64,000 nucleotides of DNA, taken from Bacteroidales bacterium. Its GTDB lineage: Bacteria > Bacteroidota > Bacteroidia > Bacteroidales > F082. Under the pieces are notes generated by a model, which was not told the origin of the DNA, did no database searches, and saw only the letters and a list, made by a program, of their open reading frames with translations. Numbering within the stretch: position 1 is the first letter of the stretch; each line of letters begins with the position of its first letter. The translations under genes and the position numbers were made by a program. Shown piece by piece: positions 25,137-33,951 of this stretch. The stretch lies in contig JAKIVD010000014.1 of the NCBI GenBank assembly GCA_021647205.1, positions 1-64,000 on the forward strand, read 5' to 3'.

Positions 25137-25669
25137 GTTCCGGTTTCTTCCTGCCACGGCCTGAGTTCATCTGCCTCTGCCCAGGCTTTGACCCAATGAG
25201 GGAGGCAGGGGAGATCGCCTTTGTGGCCCAATGTTTTCCATACCTCTTCCGGATTGACGATGCCATCTTTTGAGGTAATGGCCGCTCTCACTAGGGCTGC
25301 CGAATGGATGCGTCCCCGGCGGATGGTTTGCTGGTGGAAGTAGATCCATTTTTCGTCGTAACCGACCACCTCACTGTGGAGTTCGTATTTTTGGAACAAC
25401 TTCAGCCGGTGGCGAAACCTGACGCTGGCACCGGCAACAGCAAAACCCCATGACTTTTTTCGGGCATCTTTCAATAAACCGCTCCGAGCAGCAAGGTCGA
25501 AGCGTCCGAAATCCATCATGGTCAGGTGGCGGCCGTTGTTCATTTCCCCAAAAATGTCAATATCCCCCGGCCAGACCCTCAATCTTAACACGCCGGTATC
25601 GGCAACACGGAGCTCCGGTCTGTAGCGTCTGGTAAGCAGCATTTTCGTGATTCGAAGGTAGGGGTACAT
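25133..25669 (-). CDS. Acyl-CoA thioesterase, hotdog fold (4HBT/Them6-like)
   Basis: 178 residues with hotdog-fold features: RLRVWPGDIDIFGEMNNGRH (the Asp/Asn region of 4HBT enzymes), FRHRLKLFQKYELHSEV and a YFHQQTIRRGRIHSAALV strand pair. Members hydrolyse acyl-CoA or acyl-ACP thioesters; the substrate here is unknown. A TACCTTCG sequence (25653-25660, one change from the -7 consensus) lies inside the first codons, so the true start could be MLLTRRYRP at 25642. A heptamer array lies just upstream. Confidence 0.8.
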   Translation of the reverse strand: MYPYLRITKMLLTRRYRPELRVADTGVLRLRVWPGDIDIFGEMNNGRHLTMMDFGRFDLAARSGLLKDARKKSWGFAVAGASVRFRHRLKLFQKYELHSEVVGYDEKWIYFHQQTIRRGRIHSAALVRAAITSKDGIVNPEEVWKTLGHKGDLPCLPHWVKAWAEADELRPWQEETGT

Positions 25670-25676
25670 GGGATGA

Positions 25677-25748
25677 GTTGAAAGTTAAAAGTTGAAAGTT
25701 AAAAGTTGAAAGTTAAAAGTTGAAAGTTGAAAGTTGAGAAGTTAAAAA
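25677..25748. repeat. Heptamer array AAAGTTA/AAAGTTG
   Basis: About ten 7-bp units between the thioesterase start and the rpe stop, both genes on the minus strand. It covers the position where the -33 box of the thioesterase gene would lie. Confidence 0.9.
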
Positions 25749-25756
25749 CTTGGTTA

Positions 25757-26404
25757 TTACCCTTTAAGACTTTCGATGGTTGCTTGCGGGTTGTCAGAAG
25801 AAAAAACGGTGTTCCCGGCTACCAGCACGTCGGCACCGGCAGCTACCAGTTTGGGGGCATTTTCGAGGGTTACCCCGCCATCAATCTCGATGAGGCAGCT
25901 CGCCTGTTTTTGCAAAATCATCTCTTTGAGCCGGCTGATCTTCCGGTAAGTGTTTTCGATGAATTGCTGGCCGCCATAGCCGGGGTTGACCGACATGAGT
26001 AAAACCAGGTCAACATCTTTTACAATGTCTTTCAGCAGGTCCACGGAAGTATGCGGATTGAGCACGACGCCGGCTTTCATTCCAAGCTCCTTAATGGCGC
26101 AGATGCTGCGGTGCAAATGGATGGAAGCTTCGTAATGAATACTGAGGATATCAGCGCCTGCTTCCCAGAATTCCTTGAAATACCGCTCGGGCTGTACAAT
26201 CATCAGGTGGACATCGAGGGTTTTGGTGGCGTATTTATTAACAGTTTTGATGATGGGAAAACCGAAAGAAATATTGGGTACGAAAACGCCGTCCATCACA
26301 TCGAGGTGAAACCAGTCGGCACGACTTTGGTTGACCATTTCAATGTCGCGCCTGAGACTGGCGAAATCGGCCGACAACATGGAAGGGGCTACAAGGTGGC
26401 TCAT
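25757..26404 (-). CDS. rpe: Ribulose-phosphate 3-epimerase
   Basis: 215 residues of a TIM-barrel epimerase that interconverts ribulose-5-P and xylulose-5-P in the pentose phosphate pathway. Family motifs: APSMLSADFASL at the start, WFHLDVMDGVFVPNISFG (metal and catalytic Asp), LDVHLMI, VLLMSVNPGYGGQQF and CLIEIDGGV with the second catalytic Asp. The long frame to 26578 is not used: a -7 element sits at 26423-26430, 18 nt before MSHLVAPSML. Confidence 0.96.
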   Translation of the reverse strand: MSHLVAPSMLSADFASLRRDIEMVNQSRADWFHLDVMDGVFVPNISFGFPIIKTVNKYATKTLDVHLMIVQPERYFKEFWEAGADILSIHYEASIHLHRSICAIKELGMKAGVVLNPHTSVDLLKDIVKDVDLVLLMSVNPGYGGQQFIENTYRKISRLKEMILQKQASCLIEIDGGVTLENAPKLVAAGADVLVAGNTVFSSDNPQATIESLKG

Positions 26405-26422
26405 GGGTTTTGCAAATATCGG

Positions 26423-26430
26423 CAAAGATA
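26423..26430 (-). promoter_or_regulatory. -7 element TATCTTTG for rpe
   Basis: Exact consensus on the minus strand, 18 nt upstream of the rpe ATG. Confidence 0.5.
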
Positions 26431-26504
26431 GAAAATGTTTTGGGTGGGTTGGGTGTTTGATTGTTTGACTGTTGAGGCCTCTCCGACAATTAAAGAAAGA
26501 AACG

Positions 26505-26583
26505 CCTCTTTGCGAGCCCGTGCGCTTGCTATGTCCTTTTGACACGCCATCCCGCAAGCCTTCCCGCTGTGTTCGCAAAGAGG
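26505..26583. repeat. 79-nt element bounded by an 11-bp inverted repeat
   Basis: CCTCTTTGCGA (26505-26515) is mirrored by TCGCAAAGAGG (26573-26583). The interior is GC-rich (GCGAGCCCGTGCGCTTGC). It lies in the ~330-bp space between rpe and the rpoD terminator, which contains no gene that I can see. Confidence 0.55.
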
Positions 26584-26697
26584 TCGTTCTCAGGTTTGTT
26601 ATCTCACTTGTGTGCCATCACAGTGATGCACAGTGAAATCCCGGGGTGAGTTCATGGTTAAGACGGTTCAACTGTTCACCCCGACAACATCAAGACA

Positions 26698-26724
26698 CAA
26701 AAAAAGCGTCCTTTTCAGAACGCT
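26698..26724 (-). terminator. Rho-independent terminator of rpoD
   Basis: On the minus strand AGCGT-N10-ACGCT is followed by seven T. It begins ~10 bp after the rpoD stop. Confidence 0.75.
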
Positions 26725-26734
26725 ACAGTTTTTT

Positions 26735-27598
26735 TTATCCGAGGTAAGATTTTAAAATCTTGCTCCGTGAAGTATGTTTCAGTCTGCGGATGGCTTTTTC
26801 TTTAATTTGCCGCACCCTTTCACGGGTGAGGTCAAACTTTTCCCCAATTTCTTCGAGGGTCATGGGGTGTTCAACGTTCAGGCCAAAATACAACTGGACT
26901 ACATCTGATTCGCGCTCTGTTAATGTTGAAACGGCACGGTTAATTTCTTTCCGCAACGATTCGTAAAGCAGTCCTGTTTCCGGGGTTACCGCTTCCTCAC
27001 TTTTCAGGACATCGTACATATTGTTGTCCTCGTCCTGAATCAACGGTGCATCCATCGAGACATGCCGACCGGCATTCCGCATCGACTCTTTCACCTCGTT
27101 GGTGGTCATGTCCAGTTCGTCGGCAATCTCTTTTTGGTTCGGTGTCCTTTCGTGCTTTTGTTCCAGCCTGGCCGTGGCTTTGTTGATTTTATTGAGCGAA
27201 CCGATTTTGTTCAAGGGCAGCCTGACAATCCGTGACTGCTCGGCCAATGCCTGAAGAATAGACTGGCGGATCCACCAAACAGCATAAGAAATGAATTTAA
27301 AACCACGGGTTTCATCAAAGCGTTGTGCAGCCTTAATCAGGCCGAGGTTTCCTTCATTAATCAGGTCGGGTAGGCTAAGTCCCTGGTTTTGATACTGCTT
27401 CGAGACGGAAACCACAAAGCGAAGGTTGGCCTTGGTAAGTTTTTCAAGGGCAATTTTATCACCTTGTTTAATCCGGCGCGCAAGTTCTACTTCCTGCTCG
27501 GCAGTAATCAGGTCCACTTTCCCAATCTCCTGTAAATACTTGTCAAGAGAAGCGGTTTCCCGATTTGTTACCTGCTTGGTGATTTTGAGTTGTCTCAT
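26735..27598 (-). CDS. rpoD: Primary sigma factor RpoD (sigma-70), short Bacteroidota form
   Basis: 287 residues, typical of Bacteroidota, without the long region 1.1 of enterobacteria. Region 1.2 ([20 protein letters not shown]), region 2 ([39 protein letters not shown]), region 3 ([13 protein letters not shown]) and region 4 with its helix-turn-helix ([20 protein letters not shown]) are all complete. It directs RNA polymerase to the TTTG/TAnnTTTG promoters seen throughout this window. A terminator follows directly. Confidence 0.97.
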   Translation of the reverse strand: MRQLKITKQVTNRETASLDKYLQEIGKVDLITAEQEVELARRIKQGDKIALEKLTKANLRFVVSVSKQYQNQGLSLPDLINEGNLGLIKAAQRFDETRGFKFISYAVWWIRQSILQALAEQSRIVRLPLNKIGSLNKINKATARLEQKHERTPNQKEIADELDMTTNEVKESMRNAGRHVSMDAPLIQDEDNNMYDVLKSEEAVTPETGLLYESLRKEINRAVSTLTERESDVVQLYFGLNVEHPMTLEEIGEKFDLTRERVRQIKEKAIRRLKHTSRSKILKSYLG

Positions 27599-27661
27599 GC
27601 TTTTTATGCAGTTTTAATAGGTACGTATTTTACGTGAACACCGGTAAAAAGTTACCCTGAA

Positions 27662-29803
27662 TTATTCGTGGGTACGCTGTGGCTTTTCGATAAGTACCTT
27701 GCGCGAGAGTTTCAGTTTTCCGGTGCGGCTGTCAATACCAATCAGTTTCACTTTAACTTTGTCGCCTTCTTTCATCACATCCTCAACTTTCTCTATCCTT
27801 TTGTGGTCTATTTCAGAGATGTGCAGCAAACCGTCTTTACCGGGAAGGATTTCAATAAAAGCACCAAAAGGAACAATACTTTTTACCGTACCGAGATAAA
27901 TCTCGTTGAGCTCCGGCATGGCTGTAATACCTTTAATCCAGTTTTTGGCTGCTTCGATGGACTGTTTGTCGTCAGACATGATGTCGATGACACCGTAGTT
28001 TCCTTCTTCTTCAATAATGATGGTTGCGCCGGTTTCCTTTTGGATTTCCTGGATGATTTTTCCACCGGGTCCGATAACGGCACCGATGAATTCTTTGTCA
28101 ATCATAATTTTCTCAATCCTCGGGACAAAGTCTTTGTAATCTTCGCGTGGTTCGGTGATGGTCTTGGCCATTTCGCCCAAAATATGGAGTCTTCCCTGGC
28201 GGGCTTGTTCGAGGGCTTCTTCGAGCACATCGTACGACAGGCCATCTACTTTGATGTCCATCTGGCAGGCCGTAATCCCGTCGGTGGTTCCGGTAACTTT
28301 AAAGTCCATGTCGCCGAGGTGGTCTTCGTCACCAAGAATATCGGAGAGCACGACATATTTTCCCGTTTCGGCATCAGAAATCAAACCCATGGCAATACCT
28401 GCAACGGGTTTTGAGATTTTAATACCGGCATCCATCAGGGCAAGCGTTCCGCCACAGACCGAGGCCATGGAAGAAGAGCCGTTTGATTCGAGCACATCGG
28501 AAACAATGCGGATGGTGTAGGGGTTTCCTTCGCCGTTTGGCACCACTTGTTTGAGTGCCCGCTCGGCCAGGTTTCCGTGTCCTACTTCGCGACGGCCAAC
28601 GCCCATAAACCTTTTTACTTCGCCTGTTGAGAAAGCAGGGAAGTTGTAATGGAGCATAAATTCATGGGTGCCTTCGATGAGGGCACCATCCACTTTTTGT
28701 GCGTCCATTTTGCTGCCCAGGGTAACCGTTACCAGTGCCTGAGTTTCGCCCCGGGTAAAAATTGCCGAGCCGTGGGTGGTTGGCAGGTAATCGACTTCGG
28801 TCCAGATGGGCCTGATTTCATCCAGTTTTCTGCCATCCAGTCTTTTCTTTTCATCGAGCATGGCTTTGCGGACGGCTTCTTTTTCCACGTCGTGGAAGTA
28901 GCGTTTCACAAGGCCTTCTTTTTCTTCGCGTTCTTCTTCGGACAGCGTTTCAAGAAAGGCTTCGCGTACAGCTTCGAAGGCTTCTTTGCGGGCATGCTTG
29001 TCGGCAGTGCCCTGCAGTGCCACTTCGTAACAGCCCTGGTAAGTTGCTTTTTTTACGGCGGCCCTTAAGTCTTCATCGTTATTTTCGTGGCTGTACTCCC
29101 GCTTTGTTTTTGCTTTTTCGACCATTGCGGCGAAGTCCTTTTGGGCCTTGCACTGAATCTTGATGGCTTCGTGGGCAACTTTGATGGCTTCGAGCATAAC
29201 AGCTTCCGAAACTTCTTTCATTTCGCCTTCCACCATCATGATGTTTTCCATTGAGGCAGCAACAATGAGTTCGAGGTCGGCGACCTCAATTTTTGAAAGC
29301 GGCGGGTTGACGACAAATTCGCCGTCAATACGGCAAACCCTGACTTCGGAAATTGGCCCGTTGAAAGGGATGTCGGAAACGGAAAGTGCGGCTGATGCAG
29401 CCAGGGCGGCAAGTGCATCGGGTGCAATATCCTTGTCAGCCGACAGGAGCGAAATAAGCACCTGTGTTTCGGCATGGTAATCGTCGGGAAACAAGGGGCG
29501 AAGTGCGCGGTCAACGAGACGTGAAATCAGGATTTCGTATTCTGAAGGTCTTCCTTCGCGCTTAAAAAAACCACCGGGGAATTTGCCCGTGGCTGAATAT
29601 TTTTCTTTGTAATCGACTGACAGGGGCATGAAATCGACGTCGTCCCTGGCGTCTTTTTGTGAAACAACAGTTGCCATCAACATGGTGTCTCCCATGCTTA
29701 CAACTACTGCTCCATCAGCTTGTTTGGCAAGCTTGCCGGTTTCGAGGGTGATGGTTTTCCCGGCTTCTGATTCGAATGATTTTGTAATGGCTTTTACAGA
29801 CAT
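27662..29803 (-). CDS. pnp: Polynucleotide phosphorylase
   Basis: 713 residues: two RNase PH-like cores with an alpha-helical domain between them, then a KH domain ([21 protein letters not shown]) and an S1 domain ([20 protein letters not shown]) at the C-terminus. It degrades RNA phosphorolytically from the 3' end and can add tails. The phosphate-binding segments of both cores are present ([39 protein letters not shown]). The start is [11 protein letters not shown] at 29803. It follows rpsO on the same strand, the conserved rpsO-pnp arrangement, but a terminator-like hairpin sits between them. Confidence 0.97.
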   Translation of the reverse strand: MSVKAITKSFESEAGKTITLETGKLAKQADGAVVVSMGDTMLMATVVSQKDARDDVDFMPLSVDYKEKYSATGKFPGGFFKREGRPSEYEILISRLVDRALRPLFPDDYHAETQVLISLLSADKDIAPDALAALAASAALSVSDIPFNGPISEVRVCRIDGEFVVNPPLSKIEVADLELIVAASMENIMMVEGEMKEVSEAVMLEAIKVAHEAIKIQCKAQKDFAAMVEKAKTKREYSHENNDEDLRAAVKKATYQGCYEVALQGTADKHARKEAFEAVREAFLETLSEEEREEKEGLVKRYFHDVEKEAVRKAMLDEKKRLDGRKLDEIRPIWTEVDYLPTTHGSAIFTRGETQALVTVTLGSKMDAQKVDGALIEGTHEFMLHYNFPAFSTGEVKRFMGVGRREVGHGNLAERALKQVVPNGEGNPYTIRIVSDVLESNGSSSMASVCGGTLALMDAGIKISKPVAGIAMGLISDAETGKYVVLSDILGDEDHLGDMDFKVTGTTDGITACQMDIKVDGLSYDVLEEALEQARQGRLHILGEMAKTITEPREDYKDFVPRIEKIMIDKEFIGAVIGPGGKIIQEIQKETGATIIIEEEGNYGVIDIMSDDKQSIEAAKNWIKGITAMPELNEIYLGTVKSIVPFGAFIEILPGKDGLLHISEIDHKRIEKVEDVMKEGDKVKVKLIGIDSRTGKLKLSRKVLIEKPQRTHE

Positions 29804-29848
29804 AATGATTAATAGGTAAGATGTAAATATTGTTTTGACAAGAAACAC

Positions 29849-29877
29849 AAAAAAAGGCAATCAAACGATTTGCCTTT
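29849..29877 (-). terminator. Terminator/attenuator between rpsO and pnp
   Basis: On the minus strand AAAGGCAA-N9-TTGCCTTT is followed by a T-run: an 8-bp stem between the rpsO stop (29902) and the pnp start (29803). Read-through would be needed to express pnp from the rpsO promoter. Confidence 0.75.
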
Positions 29878-29901
29878 TTCAGTGTCTTCGCGTAACCTGA
29901 A

Positions 29902-30171
29902 TTATTTCCTTAATCCAAGTTGCTTAATGATGGTACGATACCTTTCGATATCTTTTTCTTTCAGGTAATCGAGTAATTTCCTTCTTTTTCCAACCAGCCT
30001 GACCAGTGAGCGTTCTGTGAACAGGTCTTTTTTGTTGCTTTTCAGGTGGCCGGTAAGGTGTTTAATCCGGTAGGTGAACAATGCAATTTGCCCTTCTGCA
30101 GACCCGGTGTCGTTATCCGACTTTCCGTATTGTTCAAATATCTCTCTTTTCTTTTCAGCAGTTAAATACAT
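29902..30171 (-). CDS. rpsO: Ribosomal protein S15
   Basis: 89 residues, the standard length of S15 in the small ribosomal subunit: [42 protein letters not shown] and [17 protein letters not shown]. It binds 16S rRNA and the central domain during assembly. The start at 30171 gives the family length; the longer frame adds 21 residues that lie upstream of the promoter. pnp follows downstream. Confidence 0.98.
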   Translation of the reverse strand: MYLTAEKKREIFEQYGKSDNDTGSAEGQIALFTYRIKHLTGHLKSNKKDLFTERSLVRLVGKRRKLLDYLKEKDIERYRTIIKQLGLRK

Positions 30172-30203
30172 ACGTTTTCTTTTTCTCTGGAATTTTCGGG
30201 CTG

Positions 30204-30234
30204 CAAAAATAGAAACATTATTTAGACTGACCAA
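30204..30234 (-). promoter_or_regulatory. rpsO promoter, TTGG-N19-TATTTTTG
   Basis: On the minus strand TATTTTTG (30204-30211) has a TTGG box 19 bp upstream (30231-30234), matching the phylum's -33/-7 arrangement. The ATG lies 32 nt downstream. Confidence 0.6.
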
Positions 30235-30363
30235 TTTTTATTGCAATTATTTTTTGCACCTGCTCAATCTTTTAGAATAAACCTCCCCTGATGGGAAACG
30301 AAGGCTTAACCCGTCGCTTGTCGCGGGTTTCACCTAAACGGCAACGGCATTATTTGCTGGTTT

Positions 30364-30867
30364 TTACACTTCTTCTTTCTTGTCGAGGAATAAATAAAGA
30401 TTCGCACTTGCATATATTATCATGGCAAAACCAATCAGGTAATACACCGAATTCATACGCTCGGAACTGTAGTTAATGATGATGAAACCAAGTACGATGA
30501 GTATTATTCCCGTCAGGAGATGGAGGGGAAAGGTGTCTTTTTCCTTTGGGTTTGCCAATCCGCTACTGAGGTAAAGCGCCCCCATAAATACAAGCCAGAA
30601 CGAGAAAACGATAAGGAAAAAAAGCTCACCACTATGCGGGTACGTAAAAATAATGATCCCGGCGAAGCCGTCAATAACAAGCTCCATAATTACCTTGGGA
30701 TTGAAGGTTTTATCAAAATTGATAAACAAATGGACAACGGTAATCAAGGCAGAAATACTGAGCGTGATGCCAAACAAGGCCGAATATCCGGTCATTATTT
30801 GATTGAAGGCAATGGCTGCAATACCCGATAAAAGTAAAACTGCCGAACGTACGATGCGAAGAGACAT
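30364..30867 (-). CDS. HdeD/DUF308-family membrane protein
   Basis: 167 residues with six hydrophobic segments (IVRSAVLLLSGIAAIAF, YSALFGITLSISALITVV, VIMELVIDGFAGIIIFTY, LFFLIVFSFWLVFMGALYL, LLTGIILIVLGFIIINY, YLIGFAMIIYASANLYLFL). Pairs of short inner-membrane helices with Gly-rich turns are typical of the HdeD/DUF308 family, linked to acid resistance in E. coli but of unknown function elsewhere. A heptamer array starts 8 bp upstream of the start codon. Confidence 0.75.
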   Translation of the reverse strand: MSLRIVRSAVLLLSGIAAIAFNQIMTGYSALFGITLSISALITVVHLFINFDKTFNPKVIMELVIDGFAGIIIFTYPHSGELFFLIVFSFWLVFMGALYLSSGLANPKEKDTFPLHLLTGIILIVLGFIIINYSSERMNSVYYLIGFAMIIYASANLYLFLDKKEEV

Positions 30868-30875
30868 GGGGTGGG

Positions 30876-30980
30876 GTTGAAAGTTAAAAGTTGAAAGTTG
30901 AAAGTTAAAAGTTAAAAGTTGAATGTTGAAAGTTGAAAGTTGAAAGTTGAAAGTTGAAAGTTGAAAGTTGAAAGTTGAAA
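30876..30980. repeat. Heptamer array AAAGTTG (about 14 units)
   Basis: About 105 bp of AAAGTTG/AAAGTTA units immediately upstream of the HdeD-like gene. No TAnnTTTG element is seen between it and the start codon. Confidence 0.9.
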
Positions 30981-31026
30981 ATCACAAATCACATTTTGCA
31001 AAGTTAACGATATTCTGTTGCTAGGG

Positions 31027-32355
31027 TCAAAACGACCATTTTAAATCGAGGAAAACCATTTGGCCGATGTCGCCAAATTCGGTAAATTGATTTCCCCAAA
31101 AAAGCTGTCCGTTCAGGAGAAGGGAAATGTTGTCGGTCAGGCTGAAAGTTACCGATGGGCCAACAAAGACCGATTTGTCGTAAGGATTATAAATGGAGGC
31201 CAGGCCCAGGCTAATCAGCGGAGTGGCCGGATAAGTAAGCTGTCCGAAAATGTCAAATCTTGAGCGTGTTAGGTTTTTGGCATTGAGGTTGTTTGCAAAA
31301 ACGGAAGATGCTGAACCCAGAAAACCGCCAATGCCGGCATTGGCCGGTCCGGCTACCCCGGCGCTGTTGTAAATCCCTGAGAAATTAACAAAAATGCTGT
31401 TCTTAAAAGTATAGTTCACAGCAATTGAAGCGACCACAACAGCATTGGTGTCAGCAAAGTTGTGTCGGTCGCGAAACCAGGAGACTTCACCGGTAAAGCC
31501 CGCCCCGCCAATGTTGCCTGCCCATCCCAGGCCCGCTGTAAAGTCGGTGACCATGTAACCACCAAATACCTGGAAATCATAATTCCACTTGTTGAACCTG
31601 TACATGGCCGCCGTTGTAAGTTTGAGTTCTTTAATTACCAGGTTGGAATCGTTTAATGATTCAACGTAAGCTAATTTTCCGGCAAGTTGTACCGAGGAGA
31701 AATCGCCGGTATAGAATTCCATTTTGAGGGCATCGCTTCCGGGGCGCTCCACGTAATTGAAATCAAAATAATTATAGGCGTTAAAAATATCATTTGGGTT
31801 CCAAATCATGTTCGCTCCCCAGTTGATGCGTTGGCGCCCGACGGTCAGTTCAAACTTGTCTGCCGTCCATGTAAAATTCAGGCGGTCGAAAGTTGTGTAA
31901 AGGATGTAGGATTTGCCATCGGCGATGGTAAATGTCAAATCGAAGTAGCCGTTGTCTTTAGTAAGAAGCTCGTTGTAATCAATCCCCGCTTTGGAGAACA
32001 GCTCATTATAATTGGCAACCAGCGGGCCAAAGAAAAAGTTGTTCCGCATACCAGCGTAAAATTCCAGGTTTTTAAGCGGTGTCCACCAGAGGTTAAAGCG
32101 GTTGTAAACAGAAGATTGGTTTTGCCAGTCGGTAAATCCGATGGTATTGTAAATCTCTCCTTGCGGAATCCAGGTATTGTTGAGGTATTCAAGGAAACCG
32201 GTCATCTCGAGCTTTTTATTCTGCGCGTGGGTAAATGAAATACATGAAAAAAACAGAATAATAATAAGTGTGCTCCTGAAGAATCTAATGCTTTCGCTCT
32301 TCCGGATTTGTAACCTGGAAGTAAGGGGGATAGGATTTCTAAATCTACTTTTCAT
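31027..32355 (-). CDS. Outer-membrane beta-barrel, DUF1302/alginate-export-like
   Basis: 442 residues with a signal peptide after a long basic leader (RSTLIIILFFSCISFTHAQ). The mature part is made of amphipathic strands and contains GRQRINWGANMIWNPNDIF, a motif typical of DUF1302-like porins that sit next to LolA-like proteins and lipid or hydrophobe exporters. It ends in VFLDLKWSF, an aromatic C-terminus for barrel insertion. It is the last gene of the LolA-FtsX-FtsX-LolD cluster, but is separated from lolD by a RAYT insertion. Its ATG overlaps the RAYT stop (ATGA), so it may now depend on coupling or read-through. A later start within the basic leader is possible. Confidence 0.75.
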   Translation of the reverse strand: MKSRFRNPIPLTSRLQIRKSESIRFFRSTLIIILFFSCISFTHAQNKKLEMTGFLEYLNNTWIPQGEIYNTIGFTDWQNQSSVYNRFNLWWTPLKNLEFYAGMRNNFFFGPLVANYNELFSKAGIDYNELLTKDNGYFDLTFTIADGKSYILYTTFDRLNFTWTADKFELTVGRQRINWGANMIWNPNDIFNAYNYFDFNYVERPGSDALKMEFYTGDFSSVQLAGKLAYVESLNDSNLVIKELKLTTAAMYRFNKWNYDFQVFGGYMVTDFTAGLGWAGNIGGAGFTGEVSWFRDRHNFADTNAVVVASIAVNYTFKNSIFVNFSGIYNSAGVAGPANAGIGGFLGSASSVFANNLNAKNLTRSRFDIFGQLTYPATPLISLGLASIYNPYDKSVFVGPSVTFSLTDNISLLLNGQLFWGNQFTEFGDIGQMVFLDLKWSF

Positions 32356-32800
32356 ATTAGTGCGACATCAATCAATCCAGGTTCGCCGGCATAGTTTTTT
32401 GCTGAACTGTAAATGTATTCATGAGCATTGTCAACCATTTCTGCCTGAACCGCGTTTTCGTGTATGTAATTAACCTTTTGCTCTAAAAATGAGGTTGAAT
32501 GAATTTCTTTTGCTTCATTGCCATCTTGCCTAAACTTAAAGTTCTTGATATTTGATTTGTGCCTTCCGGCAAATTCAAACTCACTCAGCAGCCATTTTTT
32601 TCTACTTTTTTCAGCATTTTCTTCAATTTCTTTTACAGTGGCTTTGCTGGTGAGTTTTTTGAAATCGCGCAGGAAGTCTGATAAATGATGTTCATCATCA
32701 GTTTCAGCGACTAAATGTAAATGGTTGCTCATCAAACACCATGCAGAAAGTATAAGTCCTTTATTTGCCTGATTGTATTTCAATGCATCAACGATTATAT

Positions 32801-32933
32801 ATGCGAATCAAGGGTAGAGCTTAAGTCTTGTGAATTAGCCTGTTAGCTTTTCCAAAGTTTGGAACTTTGGAAAAGTTAGGTTCCTGTCTAATTGATTACG
32901 AACAGCTTTACAAATCCAACCCTTGATTCGCAT
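32801..32933. mobile_element. 133-bp MITE inside the RAYT gene
   Basis: Terminal inverted repeats ATGCGAATCAAGGGT (15 bp, perfect) bound the element. TATAT is duplicated on both sides (32796-32800 and 32934-32938). It carries no reading frame of its own, and its centre is a 29-nt hairpin. With one duplication its length is 138 nt, a multiple of three. A shortened copy is at 854-888. A transposase acting in trans must exist elsewhere, since nothing here would recognise these ends with certainty. Confidence 0.88.
32847..32875. repeat. Central hairpin of the MITE
   Basis: CTTTTCCAAAGTT and AACTTTGGAAAAG pair perfectly over 13 bp around a TGG loop. Confidence 0.85.
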
Positions 32934-33159
32934 TATATGCTTATAAACCGGGTGGGTAAAAACATCAATCCAGTAGACTACTGTCGTTGTAAGAAAGTAA
33001 GCATAAGCATCAACTATTTTATTTTTAATTCCCATTTTGGTTTGTTATTTTGGATTATTAATCCTGTTTTTCGTATTTTTTCTTTTCAATTTATTGGTTT
33101 TGTTGTGGATAATAAATTCTGTTCCCTAAAATCCATATTGCAAACCTGGAGGAGCAGCG

Positions 33160-33849
33160 CTATCTTTCAAACCGTTCATCTGACAAAATCCTGCCATCTT
33201 CAATGCTTACTATCCGTCGGGCTTTGTCCATTACACGCTGGTCGTGGGTGGCGAAAATGAAAGTGGTGTTGTATTTTTTGTTCATTTCCGCCATCATCTC
33301 CAACAAACTTGTTGTGGCTTTGGAGTCGAGGTTGGCCGTGGGTTCGTCGGCAAGGATAAATTTGGGGCGGGACGCCAAAGCCCGTGCCACGGCTACCCGT
33401 TGTTGTTGCCCGCCGGATAATTTCCCCGGACGGCTGTTTATCCTGTCCGCTAGTCCTACGGCTTCAAGTAGTTCTTTGGTTCGCATGCCGCGTTCTTTTT
33501 TGGGCATGCCCTGCAATTGCATGATGAACTCCACGTTTTCGCCGGCAGTGAGTACAGGTATTAAATTATAAGCCTGGAAAACGAAACCAATATTGTTCAT
33601 CCTGAAATCGATGAGTTTTCTTGAACTTAATTCCCAAACGTTGGCACCGCCGATAACCACTTCGCCCGATGTGGGCCGGTCGAGTCCGCCAAGCATATTT
33701 AAGAAGGTGGTTTTTCCGGAGCCCGAAGGGCCGACAATCGCCGCAAACTCGCCTTCCTCAAAATCAATACTGATACCGTTGACCGCTTTTACTTTTACTT
33801 CGCCGGTGTTGTAGGTTTTTTTCAGGTTTCTTATTTCGATTACTTTCAT
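33160..33849 (-). CDS. LolD-type ABC transporter ATP-binding protein
   Basis: 229 residues with all ABC ATPase motifs: Walker [11 protein letters not shown]-loop in [13 protein letters not shown], signature [15 protein letters not shown], Walker [13 protein letters not shown] and the switch His in FATHDQRV. It belongs to the LolD/MacB/FtsE group that drives FtsX-type permeases. The two permeases directly upstream on the same strand are its partners. It energises transfer of a lipid or lipoprotein from the inner membrane, or mechanically drives a periplasmic carrier. The gap to the next operon gene is filled by the RAYT insertion. Confidence 0.92.
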   Translation of the reverse strand: MKVIEIRNLKKTYNTGEVKVKAVNGISIDFEEGEFAAIVGPSGSGKTTFLNMLGGLDRPTSGEVVIGGANVWELSSRKLIDFRMNNIGFVFQAYNLIPVLTAGENVEFIMQLQGMPKKERGMRTKELLEAVGLADRINSRPGKLSGGQQQRVAVARALASRPKFILADEPTANLDSKATTSLLEMMAEMNKKYNTTFIFATHDQRVMDKARRIVSIEDGRILSDERFER

Positions 33850-33951
33850 GGTGTGAATATATTGATTTCTGTTTTTTATAAATGCTTATAACGAGAATGT
33901 TTAATTCTCCCCCTTTTCCTACTTGCTATTTTGCCTGTTTTCTCACTTATC

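Larger units (their letters stand above)
32352..33035 (-). pseudogene. REP-associated (RAYT, Y1/HUH) transposase split by a MITE
   Basis: The N-terminal part (33035-32939) reads AYFLTTTVVYWIDVFTHPVYKHI. The C-terminal part (32795-32352) continues IVDALKYNQANKGLILSAW, with the HUH motif SNHLHLV and a C-terminal YIHENAV helix holding the probable catalytic Tyr. This is the single-domain Y1 transposase family that mobilises REP palindromes. Between the two parts lies a 133-bp MITE flanked by TATAT duplications. Removing the MITE and one duplication gives KHIIVDALKY in frame, a protein of about 181 residues. The MITE carries in-frame stops, so the gene is inactive now. It interrupts the exporter operon between lolD and the barrel gene. 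Confidence 0.9.
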
